64,000 nt of DNA from Micrococcus porci (GCF_020097155.1 NZ_CP083691.1:2480001-2544000); one strand, 5' to 3'. Numbered from the stretch's first letter, positions 1 through 8,620 are shown. Program-made: numbers and translations. Notes: generated by a model not told the origin, from the sequence alone.

Positions 1-210
1 CGAGGCCAGGAGCTCCGTGATGACGGGAGCTCCGGGCGACCCGGTGGTGAGGAGGTTGACCAGCGGGAGGATCGACGCCAGCGCCGCCATCTCCAGGAGG
101 GCCACGAGGATGGAGCCGAGCACCACGAAGCCCAGCCGGATGCGCATGGGCCGGTCGACGAGGTACTGCGTTCCCTCGGGGAGCCGGGACTTGAGGAGGC
201 GGGTCACCAC
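1..210 (-). CDS. ABC transporter, N-terminal fragment (runs off the window)
   Basis: Only the first ~70 codons are present; the gene continues beyond base 1. The reading frame begins at tandem GTG codons (210 or 207). After a short basic start it contains a hydrophobic stretch from about residue 24 (LGFVVLGSILVALLEMAAL) that resembles the first membrane helix of a fused membrane/ATPase exporter of the MsbA type, where LLEMAALASILPL-like sequence is common. No ATPase motif is in the visible part, so the transporter call is by resemblance of the N-terminus only. It could be another multi-pass membrane protein. Confidence 0.5.
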   Translation of the reverse strand, partial: MVTRLLKSRLPEGTQYLVDRPMRIRLGFVVLGSILVALLEMAALASILPLVNLLTTGSPGAPVITELLAS

Positions 211-244
211 AGTCCGTCACTCTACTGGCCGCAGCCAGTGCTCC

Positions 245-1240
245 TCAGAACTCCCCGTAGACGCGCGCGGTGTTCTCCGCCACCGCCGCAGCCAGCTCCG
301 CCACCTCCTCGCCCCGGGCCTCGGCCATCCCCCGGAGGGTCACGGGGATCAGGTACGGCGCGTTGGGCCGGCCCCGGTGGGGGTGCGGGGTGAGGAAGGG
401 CGCGTCGGTCTCCACCATGACCAGCTCCCGGGGCAGCAGGCGCAGGGCGTCGCGCAGGTCGTCGTTGGCCTTGAACGTCACGGGGCCGGCGAAGGAGGCG
501 TGCCAGCCGCGCTCGGCGCAGGTCCGGGCCAGGTCGGGCCCCCCGGAGAAGCAGTGGAAGACGACGTGGGGCGGCAGGCCCCCGTCGGCCTCCTCCTCGA
601 GGAGCACGCGGACGACGTCGTCGTGGGCGTCCCGGTCGTGGATCTGCAGTGCCTTGCCCAGCTCCCGGGCGAGCCGGATGTGCCGGCGGAAGGACTCCTC
701 CTGCGCCGCGTGGCCGGCCTCGTCCGTGGTGCGGAAGAAGTCCAGGCCGGTCTCCCCCACGGCCCGCACGCGCGGGTGCTCCGCCAGCTCGGCAATCACC
801 GCGAACGCCTCCTCGAACTCCCCGCGTGCGGTCAACCGCGCGGCGTCGTTGGGGTGCAGGGCCACGGCGCCCAGCAGGCGCGACTCGGCCTCGATCGCCT
901 CCACGGTGAACCGGGCCGACTCGACGTCGCAGGCCACCTGGACCGCCCCGACGACGCCCACCGCCTCCGCGGCGTCCATCGCCTGGTGCACGTCCACCCT
1001 CACCAGCCCGTCTCGGAAGTCCAGGTGCGTGTGGTTGTCCACCACGGGCACGGGGAGCGGCTCGGGCGCCGGCGGGTACTCCAGCCGACGCTTCCGGCCG
1101 GACTTCTCCTCGCGGGTGTCGCGGGCAGGGCCGTCGCCCAGGTCAGCGGGCGTGGCGGGCGGCCGGTAGGCGGAGGGGATTCCGGGCTCGGTGGAGGCGG
1201 ACTGGGTGGAGGCGGACTGGGCGGACGTCGTGGTGGCCAT
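245..1240 (-). CDS. tatD: TatD family metal-dependent hydrolase
   Basis: 331 aa. TatD proteins are TIM-barrel metal-dependent hydrolases, several with 3'-5' exonuclease activity. The first metal-binding motif DNHTHLD is at residues 68-74, followed by GETGLDFF and the C-terminal ETDAPFLTPHPHRG. The first ~65 residues are a Ser/Thr/Pro-rich extension absent from E. coli TatD (~260 aa), including a duplicated STQSA block. The ATG at 1240 is preceded on its strand by TAGGCT and six bases, with no Shine-Dalgarno site, so a leaderless mRNA is likely. TatD lies near rsmI and pmt in other actinobacteria too. Family assignment is firm; the exact substrate is not known. Confidence 0.9.
   Translation of the reverse strand: MATTTSAQSASTQSASTEPGIPSAYRPPATPADLGDGPARDTREEKSGRKRRLEYPPAPEPLPVPVVDNHTHLDFRDGLVRVDVHQAMDAAEAVGVVGAVQVACDVESARFTVEAIEAESRLLGAVALHPNDAARLTARGEFEEAFAVIAELAEHPRVRAVGETGLDFFRTTDEAGHAAQEESFRRHIRLARELGKALQIHDRDAHDDVVRVLLEEEADGGLPPHVVFHCFSGGPDLARTCAERGWHASFAGPVTFKANDDLRDALRLLPRELVMVETDAPFLTPHPHRGRPNAPYLIPVTLRGMAEARGEEVAELAAAVAENTARVYGEF
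1191..1220. repeat. 15-bp exact tandem duplication
   Basis: The unit gtggaggcggactgg occurs twice head to tail inside the 5' end of the TatD gene. It is a multiple of three, so it only lengthens the flexible N-terminal tail (repeated STQSA) without changing frame. Confidence 0.85.
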
Positions 1241-1246
1241 GCCTCG

Positions 1247-1252
1247 AGCCTA
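1247..1252 (-). promoter_or_regulatory. -10 box of tatD (leaderless)
   Basis: TAGGCT on the minus strand, six bases from the ATG at 1240. The expected transcription start coincides with the start codon. Confidence 0.6.
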
Positions 1253-1266
1253 GGCCCCGGACACGA

Positions 1267-1302
1267 CGGCGCCCCTCACCCGGGTGCGGGTGAGGGGCGC
1301 CG
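1267..1302 (-). terminator. Hairpin terminator after gabD
   Basis: Arms of about 15 bp (cggcgcccctcaccc and its complement) around a 6-nt loop, 11 bases beyond the gabD stop codon. No T-run follows. Confidence 0.75.
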
Positions 1303-1312
1303 GCCGGCCTGG

Positions 1313-2794
1313 TCAGCGGCCCGCGAACGGGTCCTCGATGCCGATGTACTGCACGGTCGTGTACTCGGCGATGCCCTCGGCGCCGCCCTCGCGGCCGAGG
1401 CCGGACTGCTTCACGCCGCCGAACGGCGCGGCCGGGTTGGAGACGACGCCCACGTTGTAGCCCACGATGCCGAAGTCGATCTGCTCGGTCACGCGGTGCA
1501 TGCGGGCGTTGTCCTCGGTGAACACGTAGGAGGCGAGGCCGTACTCCGTGTCGTTGGCCATCTGGATGGCCTCCTCCTCCGTGGAGAAGGTGACGATCGG
1601 GGCCACGGGGCCGAAGATCTCCTTCTTGAGGATCGGGTTGTCCTTGCCGACCTTCAGGGCGGTGGGGGCGTAGAAGTAGCCGTCGCCCTCGATCTTGTGG
1701 CCGCCGGTGAGGATCTCGCCGCCGGCGGCGACGGCCTCCTCGATGAGCGCGTGGATGTCGTCGCGCGCGCCCTCGTCCACGATCGGGCCCAGGGTGGACT
1801 CCGGGTCGGTGCCGCGCAGCGGCTTCAGGGCCTCCAGGCGCTCCACGAAGCGCCGGGTGAACTCCTCGGCCACGGACTCGTGGACCAGGAAGCGGTTGGC
1901 GGCGGTGCAGGCCTCACCCATGTTGCGCAGCTTGGCGGCGAAGGCGCCGTCCACGGCCTTGTCCATGTCCGCGTCCTCGAACACGATCAGCGGGGCGTTG
2001 CCGCCGAGCTCCATGGAGGAGCGCAGCACGTTCTTGGCGGCGTCCTGCATGAGGCGCACGCCCACCGGGGTGGAGCCGGTGAAGGAGACCTTCCGCAGGC
2101 GCGGGTCCTCGAGGATCGGGCCGGAGATCGCGGAGGCGGAGGAGCCGGACACCACGTTCAGCACACCCTTGGGCAGGCCGGCCTCCAGCATCACCTGCGC
2201 GAACAGCTGGGTGGTCAGCGGGGTCAGCTTGGCGGCCTTGAGCACCATGGTGCAGCCGGCGGCGACGGCGGGGCCGACCTTGCGGGTGGCCATGGCCAGC
2301 GGGAAGTTCCACGGGGTGATCAGGAGGGACGGGCCCACCGGCTTGTGGTGCACCTGCATGCGCAGCTTGCCGTCCGGCATGATCATGGTGCGGCCGTAGT
2401 GGCGGGTGGCCTCCTCGGAGAACCAGCGCAGGAAGCCGTTGCCGTAGACGACCTCGCCGCGGGCCTCGGCCAGGGGCTTGCCCATCTCGAGGGTCATCAG
2501 CAGCGCGAAGTCCTCGGCGCGCTCGTTGATCAGGTCGTAGGCGCGGCGGAGGATGTCCGCGCGCTCCTGGGCGGGGGTGCGCGCCCAGTCGGCCTGCGCG
2601 GCGACGGCGGCCTCGAACGCGGCCATGGCGTCGTCGGAGTTGGCGTCCTGGAGGGACGCGATGACCTTGCCGGTCGCCGGGTCCTTCACGTCGAAGGTCT
2701 TGCCGGAGGAGGCGTCACGCCACTCGCCGTCGATCAGCAGCCCGGTGGGCACGGACTCCAGGAGGGCCTTCTCACGCTCAGCGGTCACGGTCAT
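1313..2794 (-). CDS. gabD: NAD(P)-dependent succinate-semialdehyde dehydrogenase
   Basis: 493 aa, the usual length of the family. Oxidises succinate semialdehyde to succinate, linking GABA or 2-oxoglutarate shunt metabolism to the TCA cycle. Visible aldehyde dehydrogenase signatures are ITPWNFPLAM (cofactor fold), FTGSTPVG, the glutamate motif MELGGNAP and the catalytic cysteine in GEACTAANRF, then EIFGPVAPI and the C-terminal FGGVKQSGLGREGG. These fit the SSADH clade, but related aldehyde dehydrogenases cannot be excluded by eye. The ATG at 2794 has a good Shine-Dalgarno site (gaaagaggtg). A TAGGAT hexamer at 2895-2900 on the minus strand may be its -10 box, giving a leader of about 95 nt. 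Confidence 0.85.
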   Translation of the reverse strand: MTVTAEREKALLESVPTGLLIDGEWRDASSGKTFDVKDPATGKVIASLQDANSDDAMAAFEAAVAAQADWARTPAQERADILRRAYDLINERAEDFALLMTLEMGKPLAEARGEVVYGNGFLRWFSEEATRHYGRTMIMPDGKLRMQVHHKPVGPSLLITPWNFPLAMATRKVGPAVAAGCTMVLKAAKLTPLTTQLFAQVMLEAGLPKGVLNVVSGSSASAISGPILEDPRLRKVSFTGSTPVGVRLMQDAAKNVLRSSMELGGNAPLIVFEDADMDKAVDGAFAAKLRNMGEACTAANRFLVHESVAEEFTRRFVERLEALKPLRGTDPESTLGPIVDEGARDDIHALIEEAVAAGGEILTGGHKIEGDGYFYAPTALKVGKDNPILKKEIFGPVAPIVTFSTEEEAIQMANDTEYGLASYVFTEDNARMHRVTEQIDFGIVGYNVGVVSNPAAPFGGVKQSGLGREGGAEGIAEYTTVQYIGIEDPFAGR

Positions 2795-2965
2795 GGTGCA
2801 CCTCTTTCAGGTCGTCGGGTGAGGCGTTCACGCCACTCATAACAGCACGTGAGCGTGACGTATTCCGACACACGGCCGCGCCGGTCCTGGCCCAATCCTA
2901 GCGACGCGCGTCACCCCCGAGGAGTGCGCGACGTTACCGTCCACGGACCGGACACCGGGGCGGGT

Positions 2966-3838
2966 TCACCCCCGCCGCGCGTCGAGCACGGCCTGGTAGA
3001 GCTCACGACTGCGCAGCCCGTGGGCGGCGGCGACGGCGGCCACGGCCTCCTTCAGGCGGGTGCCGGAGTCGGTCAACGCGGCGACCTCGGCGAGGACGTC
3101 CGCCTCGTCCGCCCCCGCGCCGGCGTCGGGCGCGGCCGGGCCGACGACGATCGCGACCTCTCCGCGGATCCCCTCCCCCGCCTCGCGCTCGACCGCCCAG
3201 GCCACGAGCTCGTCGGCCGTGCCGCGCACGACCTCCTCGTGCAGCTTGGTCAGCTCGCGGGCGACGCAGACGGGCCGGGCCCCGCCGAGCACCTCGGCGA
3301 TGACCGCGAGCGCGGACGCGGTCCGCTGCGGGGACTCGAAGTAGACCACCGTGCGGGGGTCCGTGCGGATCTCCTCGAGGCGGCGGCGGCGCTCACCGTC
3401 CTTGCGGGGCAGGAAGCCGTCGAACGCGAAGCGGTCCGAAGGCAGCCCGGACAGCGCCAGCGCCGTCGTCACGGCGGACGCGCCGGGGGCGCAGGTGACG
3501 GGCAGCCCGGCGGCGACGGCGGCCTCCACGAGGCGGAAGCCGGGGTCGGAGACCGTGGGCATGCCGGCGTCGGAGACCATCACCACGGTCTCCCCCGCGC
3601 GGACGCGCTCGAGCAGGCCGGCGGCGGAGGCGGCTTCGTTGTGCTCGTGGTGGGCCATGAGGCGGCCGGCCGGCGTGATCCCGAGGCCCTGGCACAGCCG
3701 GCGGGTGTTCCGCGTGTCCTCCGCGGCGATCACGTCCGCGGTGGCCAGCAGCTCCCGCAGCCGCCCGGTGGCGTCCCCCAGGTTCCCCAGGGGCGTGGCG
3801 GCGAGGACGATGCGGCCGGAGGCGGCGGGCAGGCTCAT
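2966..3838 (-). CDS. rsmI: 16S rRNA (cytidine-1402 2'-O)-methyltransferase
   Basis: 290 aa. RsmI methylates the ribose of C1402 in the decoding centre of 16S rRNA. The tetrapyrrole-methylase fold is seen in the N-terminal LAATPLGNLGDAT, the AEDTRNTRRL segment, the SAM-binding VSDAGMPTVSDPG and APGASAVTTALALSG. The start is the ATG at 3838 because TAGGCT lies seven bases upstream and no ribosome-binding site is present. It is divergent from pmt, with only 33 bases between the two start codons, so the two promoters interleave. The same rsmI/PMT divergent pair occurs in Mycobacterium (Rv1003/Rv1002c). Confidence 0.93.
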   Translation of the reverse strand: MSLPAASGRIVLAATPLGNLGDATGRLRELLATADVIAAEDTRNTRRLCQGLGITPAGRLMAHHEHNEAASAAGLLERVRAGETVVMVSDAGMPTVSDPGFRLVEAAVAAGLPVTCAPGASAVTTALALSGLPSDRFAFDGFLPRKDGERRRRLEEIRTDPRTVVYFESPQRTASALAVIAEVLGGARPVCVARELTKLHEEVVRGTADELVAWAVEREAGEGIRGEVAIVVGPAAPDAGAGADEADVLAEVAALTDSGTRLKEAVAAVAAAHGLRSRELYQAVLDARRG

Positions 3839-3845
3839 GCCCGCG

Positions 3846-3864
3846 AGCCTAGCCCCCGTAGCAT
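3846..3864. promoter_or_regulatory. Back-to-back -10 boxes of rsmI and pmt
   Basis: TAGGCT for rsmI lies on the minus strand (3846-3851, gap 7 to ATG 3838). TAGCAT for pmt lies on the plus strand (3859-3864, gap 7 to GTG 3872). The core elements are eight bases apart, so polymerase could hardly occupy both at once. Confidence 0.6.
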
Positions 3865-3871
3865 GGCGTGC

Positions 3872-5518
3872 GTGCCCGCCTCCTCCCTGACCCGCCGTCC
3901 CGCGCACGCCCTCCCCGCGCCCGCCGACGACGCCGCCGCACACCCCTTCGGCGCGGCCGCCCTGCGCGCGCGGCTCGGCGTGCAGGCCGCGGTGCTCACC
4001 CGCTGGCACTGGATCGTGCCGCTGGCGGTCACGGTGCTGGCCGGCGTCATCCGGTTCACGAACCTGGCGTTCCCGGACAAGCTGATCTTCGACGAGACGT
4101 ACTACCCCAAGGACGCCTACTCGCTGATCCTCTCCGGCTACGAGCGCCGCTGGGCGCCGGACGTGGACGCCGCGTTCGCGCAGGGGACGGCGCAGCCGCT
4201 GGACGAGCCCGCCTACGTGGTGCACCCGCCGCTGGGGAAGTGGCTGATCGCGCTGGGCATGCTGGCGTTCGGCCCGGACAACGGGGTGGGCTGGCGGTTC
4301 AGCGCCGCCGTGGCGGGCACCCTCTCGGTGCTGCTGGTGACGCTGGTGGCGCAGCGCCTGTTCCGCTCCGTGTCCCTGGGCGCCCTGGCCGGGCTGCTGC
4401 TGGCGGTGGAGGGCCATCACATCGTGATGTCCCGGATCGGGCTGCTGGACATCTTCCTCAGCTTCTTCATGATCGCCGCGTTCGCGGCCCTGCTCGCGGA
4501 CCGGGACCACGGCCGCCGTCTGCTGGCCTCCCGCCTGGCGGAGCAGGTGGCCGCCCACGACGCCGGCACCCGCCGCGGCGACCCCCTCGCCTTCGGGCCC
4601 CGGCTGGGCTGGCGCCCCTGGCGCATCCTGGCCGGCGCCCTGCTCGGGGCGGGCTGCGCCGTGAAGCTCTCCGGGCTGGCCTTCATGGCGGTGTTCGGGA
4701 TCCTCACGGTGCTGTGGGACATGGAGGCCCGCCGGACGGCGGGGATCCGGCACTGGCTCCGGGCCGGCGTCGTGCGTGACGGGCTGCCGGCGTTCGCGGC
4801 GGTGGTGGGCGCGGGGCTGGCCGTGTGGCTGGCCTCCTGGACCGGCTGGTTCGCGAGCGAGGGCGGCTACTACCGCCGCTGGGCGCAGGACAACCCGCCG
4901 GAGGGCCCGCTGTCCGCGCTGCTGCCCGGCCCGCTGCGCTCGCTGATCCACTACCAGCTGGAGGCGTTCACCTTCCACGAGGGCCTCACCAGCCCCCACG
5001 ACTACGGGTCCAGCCCCTGGACGTGGCCCTTCATGGGCCGGCCGGTGAGCTACTTCTACGAGGGCGGCAAGCCCGGGGAGAACGGCTGCCCGAGCACGGC
5101 GGCGGACGCCTGCTCCTCCGCCATCACGGACATCGCCAACCCCTTCATCTGGTGGACGGGCCTGATCGCCGTCCTCGTGTGCCTGGCCGTGCTGGTCCGC
5201 CACCGGGACTGGCGCGCCGGCGCACTGCTGGGCGCCTACGTGGCCGGGCAGGTCGTGTGGTTCCGCTGGCCCGAGCGCACCATGTTCTTCTTCTACACGG
5301 TGGCCTACGAGCCCTTCCTGATCCTCATGATCGTGCTCGCCCTGTCGCTGCTGCTGCGCCGCGGGCACCGGCCCGGGCCACGCTGGGGGGCGGTGCTCGT
5401 GGCCGCCTACCTGCTGGTCGCCGTCGGCGTCTCCCTGTTCTTCCTGCCCGTGTGGATCGGTGAGCGGATCCCCTACCCGCAGTGGTCCTGGCGCATGTGG
5501 TTCTCCACCTGGATCTGA
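3872..5518 (+). CDS. pmt: Polyprenyl-phosphate-mannose--protein O-mannosyltransferase (PMT)
   Basis: 548 aa from GTG 3872. Transfers mannose from polyprenyl-phosphate-mannose to Ser/Thr of exported proteins on the outer face of the membrane. After a ~50-residue cytosolic tail come a first helix (IVPLAVTVLAGVIRF) and the GT39 acidic motif LIFDETYYPKDAYS, then many helices (for example LGALAGLLLAVEGHHIVMSR, then LLDIFLSFFMIAAFAALL). The C-terminal PMT membrane domain contains WPERTMFFFYTVAYEPF. I chose GTG 3872 because the -10 TAGCAT ends seven bases before it; the in-frame ATG at 3863 overlaps that box and would give 551 aa. Syntenic with mycobacterial Rv1002c. manA and manC elsewhere in the window make precursors of its donor. 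Confidence 0.92.
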   Translation: MPASSLTRRPAHALPAPADDAAAHPFGAAALRARLGVQAAVLTRWHWIVPLAVTVLAGVIRFTNLAFPDKLIFDETYYPKDAYSLILSGYERRWAPDVDAAFAQGTAQPLDEPAYVVHPPLGKWLIALGMLAFGPDNGVGWRFSAAVAGTLSVLLVTLVAQRLFRSVSLGALAGLLLAVEGHHIVMSRIGLLDIFLSFFMIAAFAALLADRDHGRRLLASRLAEQVAAHDAGTRRGDPLAFGPRLGWRPWRILAGALLGAGCAVKLSGLAFMAVFGILTVLWDMEARRTAGIRHWLRAGVVRDGLPAFAAVVGAGLAVWLASWTGWFASEGGYYRRWAQDNPPEGPLSALLPGPLRSLIHYQLEAFTFHEGLTSPHDYGSSPWTWPFMGRPVSYFYEGGKPGENGCPSTAADACSSAITDIANPFIWWTGLIAVLVCLAVLVRHRDWRAGALLGAYVAGQVVWFRWPERTMFFFYTVAYEPFLILMIVLALSLLLRRGHRPGPRWGAVLVAAYLLVAVGVSLFFLPVWIGERIPYPQWSWRMWFSTWI

Positions 5519-5550
5519 GCGACGGGGCGACCCGTGGCGCGAACTGTGAC

Positions 5551-5556
5551 TAGGCT
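5551..5556 (+). promoter_or_regulatory. -10 box of the acyl-CoA synthetase gene (leaderless)
   Basis: TAGGCT, six bases before GTG 5563, with no Shine-Dalgarno site between. Confidence 0.6.
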
Positions 5557-5562
5557 CGTCCC

Positions 5563-7401
5563 GTGCAGCACGCCAGCCCCATCTCCGAGTCCTCGACCGA
5601 CCTCTACGGCCTCCCCGCCGAGGACACGAACATCACGGACCTGATCCTGTCCTCCTGCGCGGAGGACCCTCGGGCCAGCGTGTACGCGGTGCGCAACGGC
5701 GCCGGCGCTTGGCTGGACGTGCGCTTCGACGCGTTCCTGGGGCAGGTGCGCGACGTCGCCAAGGGGCTGATCGCCCACGGCCTGCAGCCCGGCCAGCGCG
5801 TGGCCCTGTTCGCGCCCACCTGCTACGAGTGGGCGGTCCTGGACCAGGCCGTGTGGTTCGCCGGCGCCGTCTCCGTGCCGATCTACGAGACGTCCTCCGC
5901 CGCGCAGGTGGCGCACATCCTGGGCGACTCCCAGACGCACGCGGCCGCCGTGGGCGGCGACGAGCTGGCCGCGACCACCCGTGAGGCCGCCCGCCAGGCC
6001 GGCATCGACGTCACGGTCTTCCCCATGAGCGAGGCCGCGCTGCGCGTCCTCGCCCGGGACGGCGCCGCCGTCACCGACGAGCAGCTGGAGGCCGCCCGGA
6101 CCACCGCCACGCTCGACGACGCCGCCTCCGTGGTCTACACGTCCGGCACCACGGGCCGGCCCAAGGGCGCGATCATCACCCACCGCAACTTCGCGGCGGC
6201 GTCCATCAACGTGCTGAACTTCGCCGCCGGCGTGGTGGACTACCATCCCGGCACGAACTCCCGCACGCTCCTGTTCCTGCCGCTCGCGCACGTGCTGGCC
6301 CACGCCGTGCAGGTGATCTGCCTGTACGCGCGCATCCAGATGGCCCACTCCGGCTCCACGAAGACCCTGCAGGAGGACATGGCCTCCTTCCACCCGACCT
6401 GGCTGCTCGCCGTCCCCCGCGTCTTCGAGAAGCTGGAGGCCGGGATCGCCGCGAAGGCCGAGGACGGCGGCAGGGGCCCCGTCTACCACGCCGCCAAGCG
6501 GACCGCCATCGAGTACTCCGAGGCCCTCGAGGCGCAGACGCACGAGGGCGGCCCCGGCCCCTCCCGTGCCCTGCGTGCCCGCCACGCCGTGTTCGACACG
6601 CTCGTGTACGGGAACGTCCGCAAGGCCTTCGGCGGGGAGGTGCTCTCCTGCGTCTCCGGCGCGTCCGCGCTCTCCCCCGAGTTGGTGCACCTCTTCCGCG
6701 GCATGGGCATTCCGATCGTCGAGGGCTACGGGCTGACCGAGACCACCGCCCCGGCCACCGTGAACATCCCGGCCGCGTACAAGGTCGGCACCGTGGGCCT
6801 GCCCGTGGCCGGTGCGACCATCCGCATCGCCGACGACGGCGAGGTCCTCGTGAAGGGGCCGATCGTCTTCGCCGGCTACCTGCGGCAGCCGGAGGCCACC
6901 GCAGAGTCGATGGACGGCGATTTCTTCCGCACCGGCGACCTCGGCACCCTGGACGAGGACGGCTTCCTGCGCATCACGGGCCGCAAGAAGGAGGTCATCG
7001 TGACCGCCGGCGGCAAGAACGTGTACCCCACCCCGCTGGAGGAGATCATCCGCCAGCACCGGCTGGTGCAGCACGTCGTCGTCGTCGGGGACGACCGCCC
7101 GTACGTGGGCGCCCTGATCGTCCTGGACCCGGACGAGCTGAAGCGCTGGTCCCTGGACCGCGAGCGCACCCTCACCCTCGAGGAGGCGGTGGCGGACGAG
7201 GGCGTCCTGGCCGCGCTCCAGGAGGCCGTGGACCAGGCGAACGCCACCGTCTCCCGTGCGGAGTCCATCCGCCGCATCCGCGTGCTGGACCACGAGCTCA
7301 CCGAGGACTCCGGGCACGTCACCCAATCGCAGAAGCTGAAGCGCGCCCAGGTGCTGGCCGACTACGCCGACGAGATCGAGCAGCTCTACCGGGGCCGCTG
7401 A
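5563..7401 (+). CDS. AMP-dependent long-chain acyl-CoA synthetase
   Basis: 612 aa, the size of FadD15-type long-chain acyl-CoA ligases. It activates fatty acids to acyl-adenylate and then acyl-CoA. The P-loop-like motif YTSGTTGRPKGA lies near residue 195. It is followed by the adenylation signatures EGYGLTETTAP, FFRTGDLGTLDEDGFL and GRKKEVIVTAGGKNVYP, and a C-terminal lysine-bearing tail ending SQKLKRAQVLADY. The start is GTG 5563, placed by the TAGGCT box. It lies head-to-tail after pmt with a 44-bp gap but has its own promoter. The substrate chain length cannot be read from sequence. Confidence 0.88.
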   Translation: MQHASPISESSTDLYGLPAEDTNITDLILSSCAEDPRASVYAVRNGAGAWLDVRFDAFLGQVRDVAKGLIAHGLQPGQRVALFAPTCYEWAVLDQAVWFAGAVSVPIYETSSAAQVAHILGDSQTHAAAVGGDELAATTREAARQAGIDVTVFPMSEAALRVLARDGAAVTDEQLEAARTTATLDDAASVVYTSGTTGRPKGAIITHRNFAAASINVLNFAAGVVDYHPGTNSRTLLFLPLAHVLAHAVQVICLYARIQMAHSGSTKTLQEDMASFHPTWLLAVPRVFEKLEAGIAAKAEDGGRGPVYHAAKRTAIEYSEALEAQTHEGGPGPSRALRARHAVFDTLVYGNVRKAFGGEVLSCVSGASALSPELVHLFRGMGIPIVEGYGLTETTAPATVNIPAAYKVGTVGLPVAGATIRIADDGEVLVKGPIVFAGYLRQPEATAESMDGDFFRTGDLGTLDEDGFLRITGRKKEVIVTAGGKNVYPTPLEEIIRQHRLVQHVVVVGDDRPYVGALIVLDPDELKRWSLDRERTLTLEEAVADEGVLAALQEAVDQANATVSRAESIRRIRVLDHELTEDSGHVTQSQKLKRAQVLADYADEIEQLYRGR

Positions 7402-7439
7402 GCACGACGGCCGGGAATACCCGGTGGCCCCGCCGCGGT

Positions 7440-7460
7440 TGCGTCTGCGGATCCGACGCA
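7440..7460. promoter_or_regulatory. Inverted repeat upstream of the old yellow enzyme gene
   Basis: TGCGTC, nine bases, then GACGCA: an interrupted palindrome ending 22 bases before the GTG start. It could be an operator or an RNA hairpin in the leader. Function is inferred only from position. Confidence 0.35.
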
Positions 7461-7482
7461 CCCGAGGAGAAGAGGAGCCGCC

Positions 7483-8559
7483 GTGCCCGACCTGTTCGAC
7501 CCACTGCCCCTGGGCGGGCTCACCCTGCCCAACCGCGTGACCATGGCCCCGCTGACGCGCCAGCGCGCGGGCGAGGACGGCGTCCCCGGCGACCTCCACG
7601 TGGAGTACTACCGCCAGCGCGCCTCCGCGGGGCTGATCGTCTCCGAGGGCGTCTTCCCGACGGTGGACAGCCGCGCCTTCCCCGGCCAGCCCGGCCTGGA
7701 GGACGAGGCCCAGCAGGCCGGCTGGGCCCGCGTCGCCGACGCCGTGCACGAGGCCGGGGGCCGGATCTTCGTGCAGGTCATGCACGGCGGCCGCATGTGC
7801 CACCCGGACCTGCTGCGCGGCGCCGAGCCCGTGGCCCCCAGCGCGATCGCCCCCGGCGTGCCGGTCCGCGGCTTCTCCGGCAAGACGGACGGGCCCGTCC
7901 CCCGCGCCCTCGAGACGGAGGAGCTGCCGGGGATCGCGGCGGCGTTCGCCTCCGCCGCCCGCCGCGCGGTGGACGCCGGCGCGGACGGCGTGGAGGTCCA
8001 CGGGGCCAACGGCTACCTGCTCCACGAGTTCACGGCCGCCTCCAGCAACCACCGTACCGACGCCTACGGCGGCTCCCCCGAGAACCGGGCGCGCCTCACC
8101 GTCGAGGTGGTGCGCGCCGTCGCCGCGGAGATCGGCGCCGAGCGCACCGCCCTGCGCCTCTCCCCCGAGCACGACGTCCAGGGGGTCCTGGAGCAGGACC
8201 GGGCGGACGTGCTCGCCACCTACGGGGCGATCCTGGACGGCGTCGCCGACCTCGACCTGGCCTACCTTTCCCTCCTGCACCGGGACGTGGCCGGGGACCT
8301 CGTCGCCGCCCTGCGCGCCCGGTTCGGGGGGCCCGTGCTGCTCAACAGCGGCTTCTCCGAGGTCACGGGCGCCGCCGAGGCCCGGCGGATCGTGGAGGGG
8401 GGCCTGGCGGACGCCGCCGTGGTGGGGCGGGCGCTGATCGCCAACCCGGACCTGGTGCGCCGCTGGCGTGAGGACCGCGAGACGAACGCCCCGGACCCGT
8501 CCACCTTCTACGTGGGCGGCGCCCACGGCTACACGGACTACCCGTCCCTGGAGGGCTGA
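7483..8559 (+). CDS. NADH:flavin oxidoreductase, old yellow enzyme family (alkene reductase)
   Basis: 358 aa. An FMN-binding TIM barrel that reduces activated C=C bonds (enoates, maleimides, nitro compounds) with NAD(P)H. Visible features are the N-terminal NRVTMAPLTRQRA, the FVQVMHGGRM segment, the substrate-binding HGANGYLLHEF, the FMN-phosphate region around GGLADAAVVGRALIANPDLV, and GYTDYPSLEG at the C-terminus, all typical of the NemA/XenB group. The start GTG 7483 follows a strong Shine-Dalgarno stretch (gaggagaagaggag). An inverted repeat lies just upstream. Downstream is a strong bidirectional terminator. Confidence 0.88.
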   Translation: MPDLFDPLPLGGLTLPNRVTMAPLTRQRAGEDGVPGDLHVEYYRQRASAGLIVSEGVFPTVDSRAFPGQPGLEDEAQQAGWARVADAVHEAGGRIFVQVMHGGRMCHPDLLRGAEPVAPSAIAPGVPVRGFSGKTDGPVPRALETEELPGIAAAFASAARRAVDAGADGVEVHGANGYLLHEFTAASSNHRTDAYGGSPENRARLTVEVVRAVAAEIGAERTALRLSPEHDVQGVLEQDRADVLATYGAILDGVADLDLAYLSLLHRDVAGDLVAALRARFGGPVLLNSGFSEVTGAAEARRIVEGGLADAAVVGRALIANPDLVRRWREDRETNAPDPSTFYVGGAHGYTDYPSLEG

Positions 8560-8578
8560 CCCCCATCGGCCCCGGGAT

Positions 8579-8620
8579 GCACGAGGGCCCCGCCGGACGG
8601 ATCCGGCGGGGCCCTCGTGC
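8579..8620. terminator. Bidirectional hairpin terminator
   Basis: 18-bp perfect arms (gcacgagggccccgccgg and its complement) with a 6-nt loop. It sits between two convergent genes ending at 8559 and 8634. Confidence 0.85.

Noticed and set aside
17..2842. 941-codon open frame on the plus strand over tatD and gabD
   Set aside because: In GC-rich DNA stop codons are rare in unused frames. The translation is Arg/Gly/His/Val-rich with no domain, and the minus-strand frames encode clear enzymes.
2849..3862. Upstream in-frame extension of PMT
   Set aside because: It overlaps rsmI antisense, has non-protein-like composition, and the -10 box plus the family N-terminus place the start at 3872.
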